Shown: piece by piece, positions 53,726-63,058 of the stretch
Position numbering within the stretch: position 1 is the stretch's first letter
Layout: every line of letters starts with the position of its first letter
NCBI GenBank assembly: GCA_046345315.1
Contig: JBKDKA010000233.1
Span: 1 to 64,000, forward strand
Direction: 5' to 3'
Length of the DNA: 64,000 bases
From: F1-80-MAGs062 sp046345315
GTDB taxonomy: Bacteria; Planctomycetota; Planctomycetia; Planctomycetales; Planctomycetaceae
Translations under genes and position numbers: made by a program
Notes under the pieces: generated by a model
What the model saw: the letters and a program-made list of their open reading frames with translations, nothing else
Told to the model about the DNA's origin: nothing
The model's database searches: none

Positions 53726-56700
53726 TCAGCCGCTCTGAATCATTCTTCGAACGGTCTGGATGAACCTGTCCAGCTGAAACGGCTTGCTGATCAGTTCTCG
53801 CACTCCGGCCTCTTCAGCTGCAGCCTGCAGATCCTCGTCTATCAGCCCGGAAATCACAGCCACAGGGAGATCAATCCGAATCTTCTTGACCGCTCGTGCG
53901 ACATCAACGCCCTGCATTCCGGGCATGTTGTAATCGGTGACAACGGCCGCTATGAGATCAGCGTTCTGCTGAATAAACTCCAGTGCAGTCGGCTGGTCAG
54001 TGAATCCGTGCACATGAAAACCACGGCCGTCGAGCAATCGCTGGATCACGTTCATCACGGCCGGATCATCATCGATGTAAACGATCTCATGATCATGACT
54101 CACGCTGGTAAGAATCGCGCCAGCGCCGCCCGGAATCAACTCTTCGGGCAGTCCTGAAGCCGGATCCTCGCCTGGCAGATAGATTGTAAAGACTGCTCCA
54201 GCGCCGGGCTGACTCTCCACCTCGATAACACCATGATGAGCCTGAACAATTCCGTGAACGACGGCGAGTCCGAGTCCCGTCCCCTGGTCAACCGATTTGG
54301 TGGTAAAGAACGGTTCAAAAATCCGATCCTTTACGGCAGCGTCCATTCCCGGGCCGTTGTCGCTGACAGTCAGACGAACATATCGGTCGGTGGAGGCAGA
54401 CGCAGTCGATCTGAGTGTCGGGTGTCTTTCGAAGATCGCAGAACCAGAACTGACCGTGTCGAGACCGATATGAATTTCGCCGGAGCGACCCTTCATGGCC
54501 TGCATTGAATTCGTGGCAAGATTAATCAGAACCTGCTGAAGCTGTGTCGTATCCGCGAGAACGGGCGGCAAGTCAGCTGCGATCATCACATGAAGCGAAG
54601 TTCTTGCCGGAAAGGTGGCTCTCAGCAGCCGAACAGCATCATTCACAACCGCACTGAGTGAGATTCGGTGCTTCTCCACAGGCTGTCGTCGACTGAAGGA
54701 CAGGATCTGGGAAACAAGATCTCGTGCTCGCACACTGGACCGTCGAATTTCATCCAGACTTCGTTTGACGCGATCCGAAGTGTGACCGACATACTGTGCC
54801 GCCAGATCTGTATTCCCGAGAATTGCCGTCAGTATGTTGTTGAAATCATGAGCAATGCCGCCGGCCAGTGTTCCGATGGCTTCCATCTTCTGTGACTGAC
54901 GCAGCTGAGCTTCGAGCGACGCATGTGCTGCTTCCGACTGCTTTCGCTGCGTCACGTCCTGAATAAAGCCATTCCAGAGCACAGAGCCGTCAGGTTCCAG
55001 TTCCGGTGATGCGCTTCCGGAAAGCCAGTACTGAACTCCATCCGGAAACAGAAATCTGGCTTCAGCCTGCCAGAGGGTCAGGTTCGCCGCTGAGACTTCA
55101 ATCGAATTGAGCACATCCGGCAGGTCTTCCGGATGAACGTTCGCGAATGCGGTGGCACCGTCGTTCTTCAGTTCCTCCGGGCAGACACGGAGCAGATCTC
55201 GGATCCTGCTGCTTGCGTACGGAAAACAATAAGTACCATCCTTCCGGCGTCGAAACTGATACACGACTCCGGGGACGCGATCTGCCAGTTTCTGAAGTCG
55301 CGTTACGGCTGCTTCCCGAGCAGACTCAGCATGCTTCAGTTCAGTAATTTCAAAGCCAATAATGAAGAATCCAACGACGTTCTGATCCTGATCGAAGTCA
55401 GGTACGAGGTGGATAAGGCTGTGGATTGTTTCATCGGTACGAAGTGGGTAGTGGTTCTCGAACGTAACCCGGCGGCCACTGAGTACCGTTCGAATGTGCG
55501 GTTCCACGCGAGCAAAGATCACTGGTCCGATGACCTCCGGAATCGTTTTTCCAGTCACCTCGTCAACCGGGATCCCGAAGAGTCGGTGATACTGATTATT
55601 GACGAAGAGGTATCGAAGGTTCCGATCAACGCGTGCCACCGGACCGGGAATGTTGCTTGTGATCAGTCGAAGTTCATACTCACTGGCCCGCAGAGCAGTT
55701 TCGGCACGTCGTCGGTCAGTGATGTCGATATGACAGCCCATCATGCGAATCGGGTGACCATCGGCATCCCTTGCAAAATCCGCTCGAGCAAACATCCATC
55801 TCCAGGAGCCGTCTTTATGACGCATCCGAAACTCAGCATCATAATTCGGCCGTCTGCCGTTGATGAAATCAGTGACCGCTGCCATCGTGGCTTCGAGGTC
55901 ATCCGGATGAAGACGATCTCTCCATTCTTCGTAACGATTGGGCAGCTCTGAATCCAGATAACCAAGCTGGAGCTTCCATTCCGGCGAAAAATAAACATCC
56001 TGAGTCACGAGATCCCAGTCCCAGAGACCAATACTGGCTGCGTGAATGAGAAGTCGCGTCCGCAGCTGGCTCTCCTGAAGCGCCGCTTCGTTTCGCTTGC
56101 GATTCGTGATCTCAGTAATGGTGCCGACCATTCGAAGCGGTCTGCCGGCGGCGTCCGATATGACCACCTTTCCTCGATCAAGAAACCAGCGATATCCTTC
56201 TGATTTCGTTTTCAGGCGGACTTCGTGCTGCTTCACTGGAGCACGACCGGCGAAATGCTCCTCCAGTGCTCGCTCAACATGAGGACGGTCGTCAGGGTGA
56301 AGGATTTCGAAAAAGAATTCCACACGAGCCGGTACGTCCGATCGTTGATAACCGAGCAAACGCAGCCACTGGTCGCTGAAATACACGTCTCCGGACCGGA
56401 TATCCCAGTCCCAAAGACCGTCGCAGGTTGCTTCCAGTGCAAACTTGAGCTGTTCTTCACTACTGCGCAGAGCCTGATCGGCACGAACACGCCGAGTAAT
56501 CTCCATGTGCGAGATAATCGCTCCACGTCGTCGACTCTGGACGTTGAGCGGAACGATTCTCATATGAAACCATCGCTGCTCAGATGGCGAATGGCAGGCA
56601 TAGTCGAGGTGAAACTCCGGCAGATCACCACTGAGTACAGCCTTGAGACCGCTGAGCGCCGCATTCGCTTCACAATCCACTCGCCCTCCGGTCGCATTTT

Positions 56701-56902
56701 CACAGACGGTCAGATAATTCTGCCCGACCGTCTCGCTTGCGACCGCTGATCCCCCATTCTGTGTGGCGAACTGAATCCAGGCATCGTTGACAGCCCGAAT
56801 GATGCCGTTCTCGTCAAGTACTGCGATCGGATCGACAATCGAATTCAGAATACTGATATCGAATTCTGCCGATGTCGGAAAATTTTCGTCGTGCGATTCC
56901 AT
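53726..56902 (-). CDS. Hybrid sensor histidine kinase with five PAS domains and a receiver
   Basis: 1058 residues with no obvious membrane helix, so probably cytoplasmic. Five PAS/PAC units are visible between about residues 15 and 655; internal PAC motifs such as WRWMFARADFARDADG and IGLWDWDLVTQDVYFS mark them. HisKA follows with the phospho-acceptor in GGIAHDFNNIL (near residue 684), then HATPase_c with VSDNGPGMD and TGLGLAVVHGI. A C-terminal receiver (about 935-1055) has IVYIDDDPAV and phospho-site VVTDYNMPGMQG. This is the layout of multi-input hybrid kinases. No separate output regulator is adjacent. It lies 23 bases downstream of the DUF1501 gene on the same strand. Confidence 0.93.
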   Translation of the reverse strand: MESHDENFPTSAEFDISILNSIVDPIAVLDENGIIRAVNDAWIQFATQNGGSAVASETVGQNYLTVCENATGGRVDCEANAALSGLKAVLSGDLPEFHLDYACHSPSEQRWFHMRIVPLNVQSRRRGAIISHMEITRRVRADQALRSSEEQLKFALEATCDGLWDWDIRSGDVYFSDQWLRLLGYQRSDVPARVEFFFEILHPDDRPHVERALEEHFAGRAPVKQHEVRLKTKSEGYRWFLDRGKVVISDAAGRPLRMVGTITEITNRKRNEAALQESQLRTRLLIHAASIGLWDWDLVTQDVYFSPEWKLQLGYLDSELPNRYEEWRDRLHPDDLEATMAAVTDFINGRRPNYDAEFRMRHKDGSWRWMFARADFARDADGHPIRMMGCHIDITDRRRAETALRASEYELRLITSNIPGPVARVDRNLRYLFVNNQYHRLFGIPVDEVTGKTIPEVIGPVIFARVEPHIRTVLSGRRVTFENHYPLRTDETIHSLIHLVPDFDQDQNVVGFFIIGFEITELKHAESAREAAVTRLQKLADRVPGVVYQFRRRKDGTYCFPYASSRIRDLLRVCPEELKNDGATAFANVHPEDLPDVLNSIEVSAANLTLWQAEARFLFPDGVQYWLSGSASPELEPDGSVLWNGFIQDVTQRKQSEAAHASLEAQLRQSQKMEAIGTLAGGIAHDFNNILTAILGNTDLAAQYVGHTSDRVKRSLDEIRRSSVRARDLVSQILSFSRRQPVEKHRISLSAVVNDAVRLLRATFPARTSLHVMIAADLPPVLADTTQLQQVLINLATNSMQAMKGRSGEIHIGLDTVSSGSAIFERHPTLRSTASASTDRYVRLTVSDNGPGMDAAVKDRIFEPFFTTKSVDQGTGLGLAVVHGIVQAHHGVIEVESQPGAGAVFTIYLPGEDPASGLPEELIPGGAGAILTSVSHDHEIVYIDDDPAVMNVIQRLLDGRGFHVHGFTDQPTALEFIQQNADLIAAVVTDYNMPGMQGVDVARAVKKIRIDLPVAVISGLIDEDLQAAAEEAGVRELISKPFQLDRFIQTVRRMIQSG

Positions 56903-56925
56903 GCGGATGCAGCAGATCCCAGAGA

Positions 56926-58383
56926 TCAGAAAAGTTCGAGGAGCGGTCTTCCATCTTCCTGTATATTCCAGGGGCGATTCTGCCTGTCAACTGCGGAAAG
57001 ATCCGTGATCCCCATCGAGTGGTAAATCGTTTTCGCGATGTCAGCTGGGGTGACTCGCTTCTCCAGCGGATACTCACCGTATCTGTCGCTGCTTCCGAAG
57101 ACCTGTCCCCCGCGAATGCCTCCACCTGCCAGCAGATCGGTCATGCAGTATGTCCAGTGATCTCGACCGGCGCCCGTCACACCTCCCGAACGCGGATCAC
57201 CAATTCTCGGCTGTCGGCCCATTTCACTGGTGACAAGCACCAGCGTTGTTTCCAGCAGTCCCCGATCAGACAGATCCTCCAGCAATGCAGAGAAACCTCG
57301 ATCAAACTCCGGAAGAAGCATCTCCCGCAGACACTGAAAGTTATTTCCATGAGTATCCCAGCCCCCGGCACTCGAACATCGGAGCTCTTCCGCTCGTACC
57401 TTGTCCGGCATCCAGTACACCGTGATGAACGGAACTCCTGCTTCCACCAGACGGCGAGCCAGCAGCAACCCCATTCCGTTGATTGTCATTCCGTATCGGT
57501 GACGAAGTGATTCAGGTTCTTTCGTCAGGTCAAAGGCATCGGCAGTTGCCATGGAAGCAAGAAGCGAAAATGCTCGATCATGCTGCTGCTGCCAGAGCTC
57601 AGCATGCTGATGAGCCGCGATACGACGGCGTGATTCTCCGAGTTCATCAAGAAGCACGCGTCGATTCAGCAGCTTTTCCAAGGTGGTCTGTCCGTCGAGC
57701 GTCAGGGCTGGAGCCTGAAAATGCATCGGGGACTGTGGATTGCCGAACAGATACAGCGGATCGTGTTCGATTCCCAGCTTGCCGGCAAACTGGCCCGCTC
57801 GAATATCAGGAGGTCCCTCCGGAATCCATGGGTAGGAAATAGCTCCCGGAAGACCACTTTCTCGAGGTAACTTCGCGGAGACAACCGAACCGATGAATGG
57901 CCAGTCATCCGGCTGCTGCCGTCTTTCGGCCGGAACACGGATCGTCGCCGGATCCAGCTCGTGGCCTGTCAGATGGCGGTAATATCCCAGATGCGAATTG
58001 GTTGGATCGGTTCCGTCCACCGATCGAATCACAGCCAGATGATGAGCCTGTCTGGCGGTCAGCGGCAGATGCTCACAAAGCTGAACTTCGGGAGCTGACG
58101 TCTGAATCGGCTGAAACTCACCGCGAATCTCAGCCGGTGCATCGGGCTTCATGTCCCAGGTGTCGATCTGTGATGCACCACCACAGAGAAAGAAGAGGAT
58201 TGTCGATCGAGCTCGGCCGTTGCGTCCCTCCGTCGATCCCGCCTCTTCGGAAACTCGCGAAACGGCCGAGGGATGCCCCGAAAGACCTGCAAGCGCGGTT
58301 GCAGAGGCGGTCAGGAACTTCTTTCTCGAAACCCCTCGAGACCCTTCCGAGGCCGAAACGTTCCTGATGCTCCGTCTCTTCAT
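56926..58383 (-). CDS. DUF1501 exported protein
   Basis: About 485 residues. The N-terminus (from the ATG at 58383; a GTG four codons upstream is possible) has basic residues and a SRKKFLTASATALAGL segment resembling a Tat signal, with RK in place of RR. The mature part shows DUF1501 features: ILFFLCGGASQIDTWDMKP, DGTDPTNSHLGYYRHLTG, GWDTHGNNF and LVLVTSEMGRQPRIG, giving an alkaline-phosphatase-superfamily-like fold. In planctomycetes such genes usually follow DUF1549/DUF1553 cytochrome genes; here the partner is a histidine kinase. Enzymatic role is not established. Confidence 0.9.
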   Translation of the reverse strand: MKRRSIRNVSASEGSRGVSRKKFLTASATALAGLSGHPSAVSRVSEEAGSTEGRNGRARSTILFFLCGGASQIDTWDMKPDAPAEIRGEFQPIQTSAPEVQLCEHLPLTARQAHHLAVIRSVDGTDPTNSHLGYYRHLTGHELDPATIRVPAERRQQPDDWPFIGSVVSAKLPRESGLPGAISYPWIPEGPPDIRAGQFAGKLGIEHDPLYLFGNPQSPMHFQAPALTLDGQTTLEKLLNRRVLLDELGESRRRIAAHQHAELWQQQHDRAFSLLASMATADAFDLTKEPESLRHRYGMTINGMGLLLARRLVEAGVPFITVYWMPDKVRAEELRCSSAGGWDTHGNNFQCLREMLLPEFDRGFSALLEDLSDRGLLETTLVLVTSEMGRQPRIGDPRSGGVTGAGRDHWTYCMTDLLAGGGIRGGQVFGSSDRYGEYPLEKRVTPADIAKTIYHSMGITDLSAVDRQNRPWNIQEDGRPLLELF

Positions 58384-58417
58384 AAAGAAGCTCACTCAAC
58401 CCGGGAATGCAGAGCGG

Positions 58418-58505
58418 AATTCAAAATCAGCCCAGGCACTATCCCTCTGCAGATTCTGCAGAAACATTCCTGCCCGACGGGAGCCAGTCCCGGTTTTGAA
58501 ACGAC
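58418..58505 (+). repeat. Dispersed palindromic repeat, copy 4
   Basis: Left arm ATTCAAAAT, exact core CGGGAGCCAGTCCCG, right arm GGTTTTGAAACGACC. It lies between the PIN/TRAM stop and the DUF1501 start, 35 bases upstream of the latter, and has the same orientation as the other copies. Confidence 0.75.
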
Positions 58506-58527
58506 CTCGATACTGTTCCCTGTGAAC

Positions 58528-59604
58528 TCAGGATTCGGAAATCTCTCCGTTTCCGCCTTCGCCACCGGCGCGAAACACCATACGCGCGAAGATCATTCGC
58601 CCGGCACTGCTCTGCAGAACGCTCGTCACGATCACGCTCAGTTCCCGCCCGATCTGATGAGCAGCATTTTCACAGACCACCATGGTTCCATCATCAAGGT
58701 AACCGACTCCCTGAGTCGGTGCTTCCCCTTCCTTTATGATTCGAAGCTGCAGTCGTTCACCAGGGATGTAACGCGGCCTCAGAGCGGCAGCAACGTCATT
58801 GAGGTTGATCACCGGAATGCCCTGAACAGTGGCGACTTTGTTCAGATTAAAATCATTCGTGATCACGCCGCCACGAAGCTGTTTTGCCAGTGCGACGATT
58901 TTCTGGTCGACCGTCATCATTTTGAAATCGGTGCGCTGAGTTTCATGAATTCGAACGTCAGCGTGGCGACTCTGCTGCATCTTCGAAAGTACTTCGAGAC
59001 CGCGTCGTCCGCGAATTCGCCGATTCTTGTCGCCGCTGTCCGCGATGTCCTGGACCTCAGCGAGTACGAAATCCGGCACGAGAAGCTGTGATTCGATGAT
59101 CTGAGTCTCAATCACGTCGGCCAGACGTCCGTCAATCAGCGAACTGCTGTCAACGACCAGAGGACGCCCGCCCTTCAGTTCCCGCTGAAACTCGACATAC
59201 GGGATCAGAAATCGAAAATCATCCTTCGTCTGCAGAATCAGTGACACGCAGATATAGGGCATGATCAGAAGTGTCAGGAGCACCACGACCGTGTGAAATG
59301 CGTTTGACGCTGGCACCACCAGAGTCAGAGCCTGATTCATGAGATAGGCGAGCAGGACTCCGATCAGCAGGCCGAAGTAGATCGCAGAAATGACATCGAT
59401 TCTCTTTTTGCGAATGATCAGGTCGACGATCGTCACAACCTGTGAAATCAGAAGCAACCCAAAAAACGATGCAACCTTGTGCTGCTCGATGACGTACGGA
59501 AGCCCGGTCTGTGCTCCGGTTACCAGATCTTCAGTCTGAATGTAGGCGAGAATTGCGCCAGCACAAACGAGGAAATAGGCCACTCGAAGAATTGTCAACA
59601 ACAT
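58528..59604 (-). CDS. PIN/TRAM-domain membrane protein (YacL-like)
   Basis: 358 residues. Four membrane helices (about 3-21, 45-63, 70-90, 105-125) are followed by a PIN-type nuclease domain (about 148-272) with acidic residues in VVDSSSLIDGRLADV and GGVITNDFNLNKVA, then a TRAM RNA-binding domain (about 285-340; GVGYLDDGTMVVCENA). This matches the YacL-type family conserved in many bacteria. An RNA-directed nuclease role is assumed from the domains; cellular function is poorly known. A Gly/Glu-rich tail ends the protein. Confidence 0.9.
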   Translation of the reverse strand: MLLTILRVAYFLVCAGAILAYIQTEDLVTGAQTGLPYVIEQHKVASFFGLLLISQVVTIVDLIIRKKRIDVISAIYFGLLIGVLLAYLMNQALTLVVPASNAFHTVVVLLTLLIMPYICVSLILQTKDDFRFLIPYVEFQRELKGGRPLVVDSSSLIDGRLADVIETQIIESQLLVPDFVLAEVQDIADSGDKNRRIRGRRGLEVLSKMQQSRHADVRIHETQRTDFKMMTVDQKIVALAKQLRGGVITNDFNLNKVATVQGIPVINLNDVAAALRPRYIPGERLQLRIIKEGEAPTQGVGYLDDGTMVVCENAAHQIGRELSVIVTSVLQSSAGRMIFARMVFRAGGEGGNGEISES

Positions 59605-59943
59605 GGAAGACTCTCGCCGTTCGGGTAGGCAGGCAATGAGAAGTGAATGGATGGATGCGAGGGGGTGGATTTCTCAATAACGCAGGCCTGTAGTTTCGCA
59701 GATTCTGCCGTGTTGGCAAGGCGCGTTCCCGATCACCAGAAGATTTCCATGATGGCAGATGTGCTCTACCCGCAATGTTATATGCTGGCATTCCCCTAGT
59801 GCACATTGATGCGTCGATTTCAGCGCAGGCAGTCATGTGCGCCCATGCGGGACTCCACACCGGGGCACTGGATTCATGCCTGCGCGGGAATGACGACCAC
59901 TCAATGGGGGTTTTGCAGAGCACTAGTCAGTCTTTGAGACCGA
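59605..59943. other. Intergenic region with a short repeat-like motif
   Basis: 339 bases between the PIN/TRAM start and the SpoVG-homologue stop. At 59868-59895 it has a motif of the type CTGGATT...GCGCGGGAATGACG, which resembles dispersed repeats seen in many bacterial genomes; here its palindromic centre is imperfect. No gene is recognised. Confidence 0.4.
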
Positions 59944-60402
59944 TCAGTTGTTACTCGGTCCGTGCGAAAGCGAATCATCATAGTCGTCGTAGCGACAGAT
60001 GTAGTTTGGATCCTTCGCAAGCTGCCGCTCTTCCTCAAAGGCACGAAGCACCGTGCTTTCGATCCGATCACGGCAGGATGCGTTGATCGGGTGAGCGATA
60101 TCAGCGAACATTCGAGGCTTGCCACCATCGGCCCGCACATGCCTGGATTCCGGAAGGCGGGTGCCGCAGTTACCGCAGAATCGAGCTCTTACCTCGTTCT
60201 TGCCGGCACAGCGAATGCACTTTTCCATCAATTTTCGACTGGGCATCGCAACAAAGTGACCGCGCTGACCCTCGATGATCTTCAGGTCACGTACGACGAA
60301 CTCACCATCGAACGTAATTGAACAGAACGCTCGGAGTCTGTCATCCAGGTCTGTGACCAGTTTGATTCGAACTTCTGTGATTTCCAATTTTCTGTCCATC
60401 AT
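59944..60402 (-). CDS. spoVG: SpoVG-family regulator with inserted zinc ribbon
   Basis: About 152 residues from the ATGATG at 60402. The longer frame from a GTG at 60462 has AGGAGG touching its start codon (too close), and SpoVG proteins begin near MEITEVRIK. SpoVG core: EITEVRIKLVTD at the start, ITFDGEFVVRDLKIIEG, FVAMPSRKL (residues 50-58) and ADIAHPINASCRDRIE. Between the PSRKL and ADIAHP elements sits a C62-x2-C65...C76-x2-C79 zinc-ribbon insertion not found in Bacillus SpoVG (about 97 residues). The C-terminus is extended and acidic. SpoVG binds DNA/RNA and affects cell division and gene regulation in Firmicutes; its planctomycete role is unknown. Confidence 0.87.
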   Translation of the reverse strand: MMDRKLEITEVRIKLVTDLDDRLRAFCSITFDGEFVVRDLKIIEGQRGHFVAMPSRKLMEKCIRCAGKNEVRARFCGNCGTRLPESRHVRADGGKPRMFADIAHPINASCRDRIESTVLRAFEEERQLAKDPNYICRYDDYDDSLSHGPSNN

Positions 60403-61369
60403 CGGTGGTGCGGCGTAACGCGACGGACAATTCAGGACCTGAACCCACTGTTCAGGAAACACTCCTCCTGAAAGCCGCGATCACCCTGCAATACTCTGAC
60501 TCATGAATCCTGATTTATCAGGGCACAGCTGTCTGAATCAGTTCCGCAAGGTCCAGGACCTTTGCCGCCGGAGGAACTGGTTCTGAATTCCATGCCTCTG
60601 AGAATTCCTAAGCTGAGTCGCATCCTAACCAGCACTCATGGAGGTCTCAACCAGGTTGTGACGTTCAGAGCGTTTTCAGTAGACTATTCCATTGAGCAGA
60701 CCGATGCTGCAGGTGATCAGATGCTCTCACCGTACGGAGTTGTTGCCAGCACTGAGATTCTTCCGCCGAAGAAGTCACTTCCAGAAACGCCGCAGCGTCT
60801 GAGTGGAAAAAACACACATCGCCAGCAATCGGTGACAGAAAACACCGCAAGGAAAACTGGCTTGATCGACAACCCGGTTGTTCGGTTTCTTCCCATTTTT
60901 CCGAAAACGCGGATTTATAGAATCAATTTGCTTTATTCAATCGATTTGCTCTCTGGTTTCAGTCCCCTTCAGGAATCATCGCACCTTCAGCAGGCGTTGC
61001 ACTGAACGCCCCGATTTCGCGTGATCTGCTCCGGCCCCGGATCGAAACCAGAGATGATTCCGATCCCCTTCTGCCTGCGCAGCCTCGTCCGGGATCTGCA
61101 GCTCTGCCGCACTGCGGCGGAAGCAGTACTCATAAATCGCAACGCGTCGACCTCGGCAGTCTCCGCCGTCTGCCTGAACGGTTTCCTGAGAACATCGGTC
61201 AATGACTGATGGACCGAAACTGCGTTCCCGTTTGTTTTTTTGACAGTCAGCTGGCGAGTTAGTGGATCGAGCGTGTTGCCTGCCGCAGGTGGGTTCGTCA
61301 AAATGAATGGCGAACCGTTGCAGACTGATTTCTGTTTTTCCATTCAATTTCGGCAGAGCGATTCGATCC
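60403..61369. other. Region of ~970 bases without a convincing gene
   Basis: Several frames of 60-150 codons exist (the longest 60562-61005 plus) but none shows family similarity, a good ribosome site or typical codon use. TCAATTTGCT/TCGATTTGCT-like repeats occur near 60922-60950. It should contain the SpoVG promoter (minus) near 60420-60500 and that of the kinase gene. Confidence 0.4.
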
Positions 61370-63058
61370 ATGACGCGGCGACAGATCGGACCATTCCTTG
61401 TTGATCGGCAGCTCGGTGCCGGGGGCATGGGAATTGTCTATCTGGCAACTCATACGCCCACAGGAAAACGCGTTGCCTTGAAAGTACTGACTCCGGCACT
61501 TTCGTCTGACGTGAAACTGCTGAAGCGATTTGAACGAGAGATCGACATTCTGAAAAGAATGAGTCATCCGAATATCGTCCGCTATTACGGCGGTGGAACT
61601 CAGGACAACCAGCGATACTACGCCATGGAGTTCATCGACGGAGGTTCGCTTCAGGACATTCTGAAGAAGCGTCGAACTCTGACATGGGAACAGACCATTC
61701 AGGTCGGCAGACAGCTCTGCAGTGCGCTGGAACACGCTCACAATGCCGGCATCATTCATCGCGACCTCAAGCCTGCGAATCTCTTCATCAGTCGTCGAGG
61801 CCGTCTGAAGCTGGGGGACTTCGGGATTGCCAGAGACACCGAAGCAACGGCGCTCACCGCTGCCGGAAAAACGGTCGGCACCTATGCGTATATGGCTCCC
61901 GAACAGATCCACGGGAATGCACCGATCTCTCGCAAGACAGACCTCTACGCCACAGGGTGCCTGCTCTTCGAAAGTCTGACCGGTGAGACGCCGTTCATCG
62001 GCGACAATCCGGCGGAGATGCTCATGCAGCATCTCAACGACGATCCCAGAAACACGCGAGAACTTGTACCGAGCTGTCCGATCTGGCTGGATGCACTCAT
62101 CGAAAGGCTTCTGGCAAAAGATCCCGATGATCGCCCTCACGATGCGCTCGCAGTGCATACGGAACTCACAACGATTCTTCAAAAGATGAAGGAGTCGCAG
62201 GTCATCGCATCATCCGCGACAATGATTGGTGGAGGCGGTGCGACGGTCCAGACAGCAAATGAAGCGGCCAACGGGAAGACCGCGAAGAAGAAAAAAAAGA
62301 AGAAACGAGATCAGGGCCAGTTCTACGAACAGGCCTGGTTTCTCGGAATCTGTCTCGCACTGGTCATCGCTGCGACGGTCTGGTTTTCGATGCCTCCAGG
62401 CGAAGCCGCTCGATATCTCGCAGCCAAGGAAGGCTGGTCCAGCACGGAGGAATCAGTGCAGCGGGACGTCCGTGAGAAAGTGATGCTGCCGTACCTTCAG
62501 GATTTTCCAGAAGGGAAGTATCGTGCGGAGATTCAGGACTGGGCGGACCGCATTCAGATGAAGGTTCTCGACAATCAGGCTGAGAATCGGGTCCGTTTTG
62601 ATCGAAGCAGCGACGATCCGCTCGAAAAAGCTTACGATTCCGCTCTGAAAGCGGAACGAGACGAGAAACGCAATCCGCTCGAAGCCATCGAGCTCTACCA
62701 CGAACTCAAGGAACGACTGAAAGAAGAACCGGCAATTCGCGATCACGCCAACAGTCGTTTCATGCTGCTGCTGGTCGACGAACGAGTTCAGAAGAATCGC
62801 CAGAAGCTGCTGGAGAATCCGAAATGCCAGTCGCTGATCCATGAACGGCTGAGTCAGGCTGATCCCGTACTGAGGTCGTCGAATGAATCTCCCGAGCGAA
62901 TGCGTTCGGCGGAAGCGATCGTTCGTCATTTTCGAGACGTGTTCATCGGAGAACCTGCGGTCGGAGACTTCTATGACTATGCTCGCCGAATTCTCAGCGG
63001 TCAGGTTGCCACACTGCCACAAATCACCGGTGCTGTCCCGTTGACGCCGCCGCAGTAG
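61370..63058 (+). CDS. Transmembrane Ser/Thr protein kinase (PknB-type)
   Basis: About 562 residues from the ATG at 61370, chosen because IGPFLVDRQLGAGGMGIVY follows at the usual position; the longer frame adds 21 non-conserved residues. The Hanks-type kinase domain (about 6-265) is complete: glycine loop GAGGMGIVY, VALK, HRDLKPANL near residue 130, DFGIARD near 150 and APEQ. A poly-Lys stretch and one membrane helix (about 322-340) follow, then a ~220-residue helical C-terminal domain outside the membrane, with no PASTA repeats. Its 3' end overlaps the convergent membrane-protein gene by 35 bases. It could act with the FHA-PP2C phosphatase elsewhere in the window, but that is speculation. 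Confidence 0.92.
   Translation: MTRRQIGPFLVDRQLGAGGMGIVYLATHTPTGKRVALKVLTPALSSDVKLLKRFEREIDILKRMSHPNIVRYYGGGTQDNQRYYAMEFIDGGSLQDILKKRRTLTWEQTIQVGRQLCSALEHAHNAGIIHRDLKPANLFISRRGRLKLGDFGIARDTEATALTAAGKTVGTYAYMAPEQIHGNAPISRKTDLYATGCLLFESLTGETPFIGDNPAEMLMQHLNDDPRNTRELVPSCPIWLDALIERLLAKDPDDRPHDALAVHTELTTILQKMKESQVIASSATMIGGGGATVQTANEAANGKTAKKKKKKKRDQGQFYEQAWFLGICLALVIAATVWFSMPPGEAARYLAAKEGWSSTEESVQRDVREKVMLPYLQDFPEGKYRAEIQDWADRIQMKVLDNQAENRVRFDRSSDDPLEKAYDSALKAERDEKRNPLEAIELYHELKERLKEEPAIRDHANSRFMLLLVDERVQKNRQKLLENPKCQSLIHERLSQADPVLRSSNESPERMRSAEAIVRHFRDVFIGEPAVGDFYDYARRILSGQVATLPQITGAVPLTPPQ

Noticed and set aside
60562..61005. 147-codon plus-strand frame before the second kinase
   Set aside because: No motif, no ribosome site and composition unlike neighbouring genes; treated as chance.
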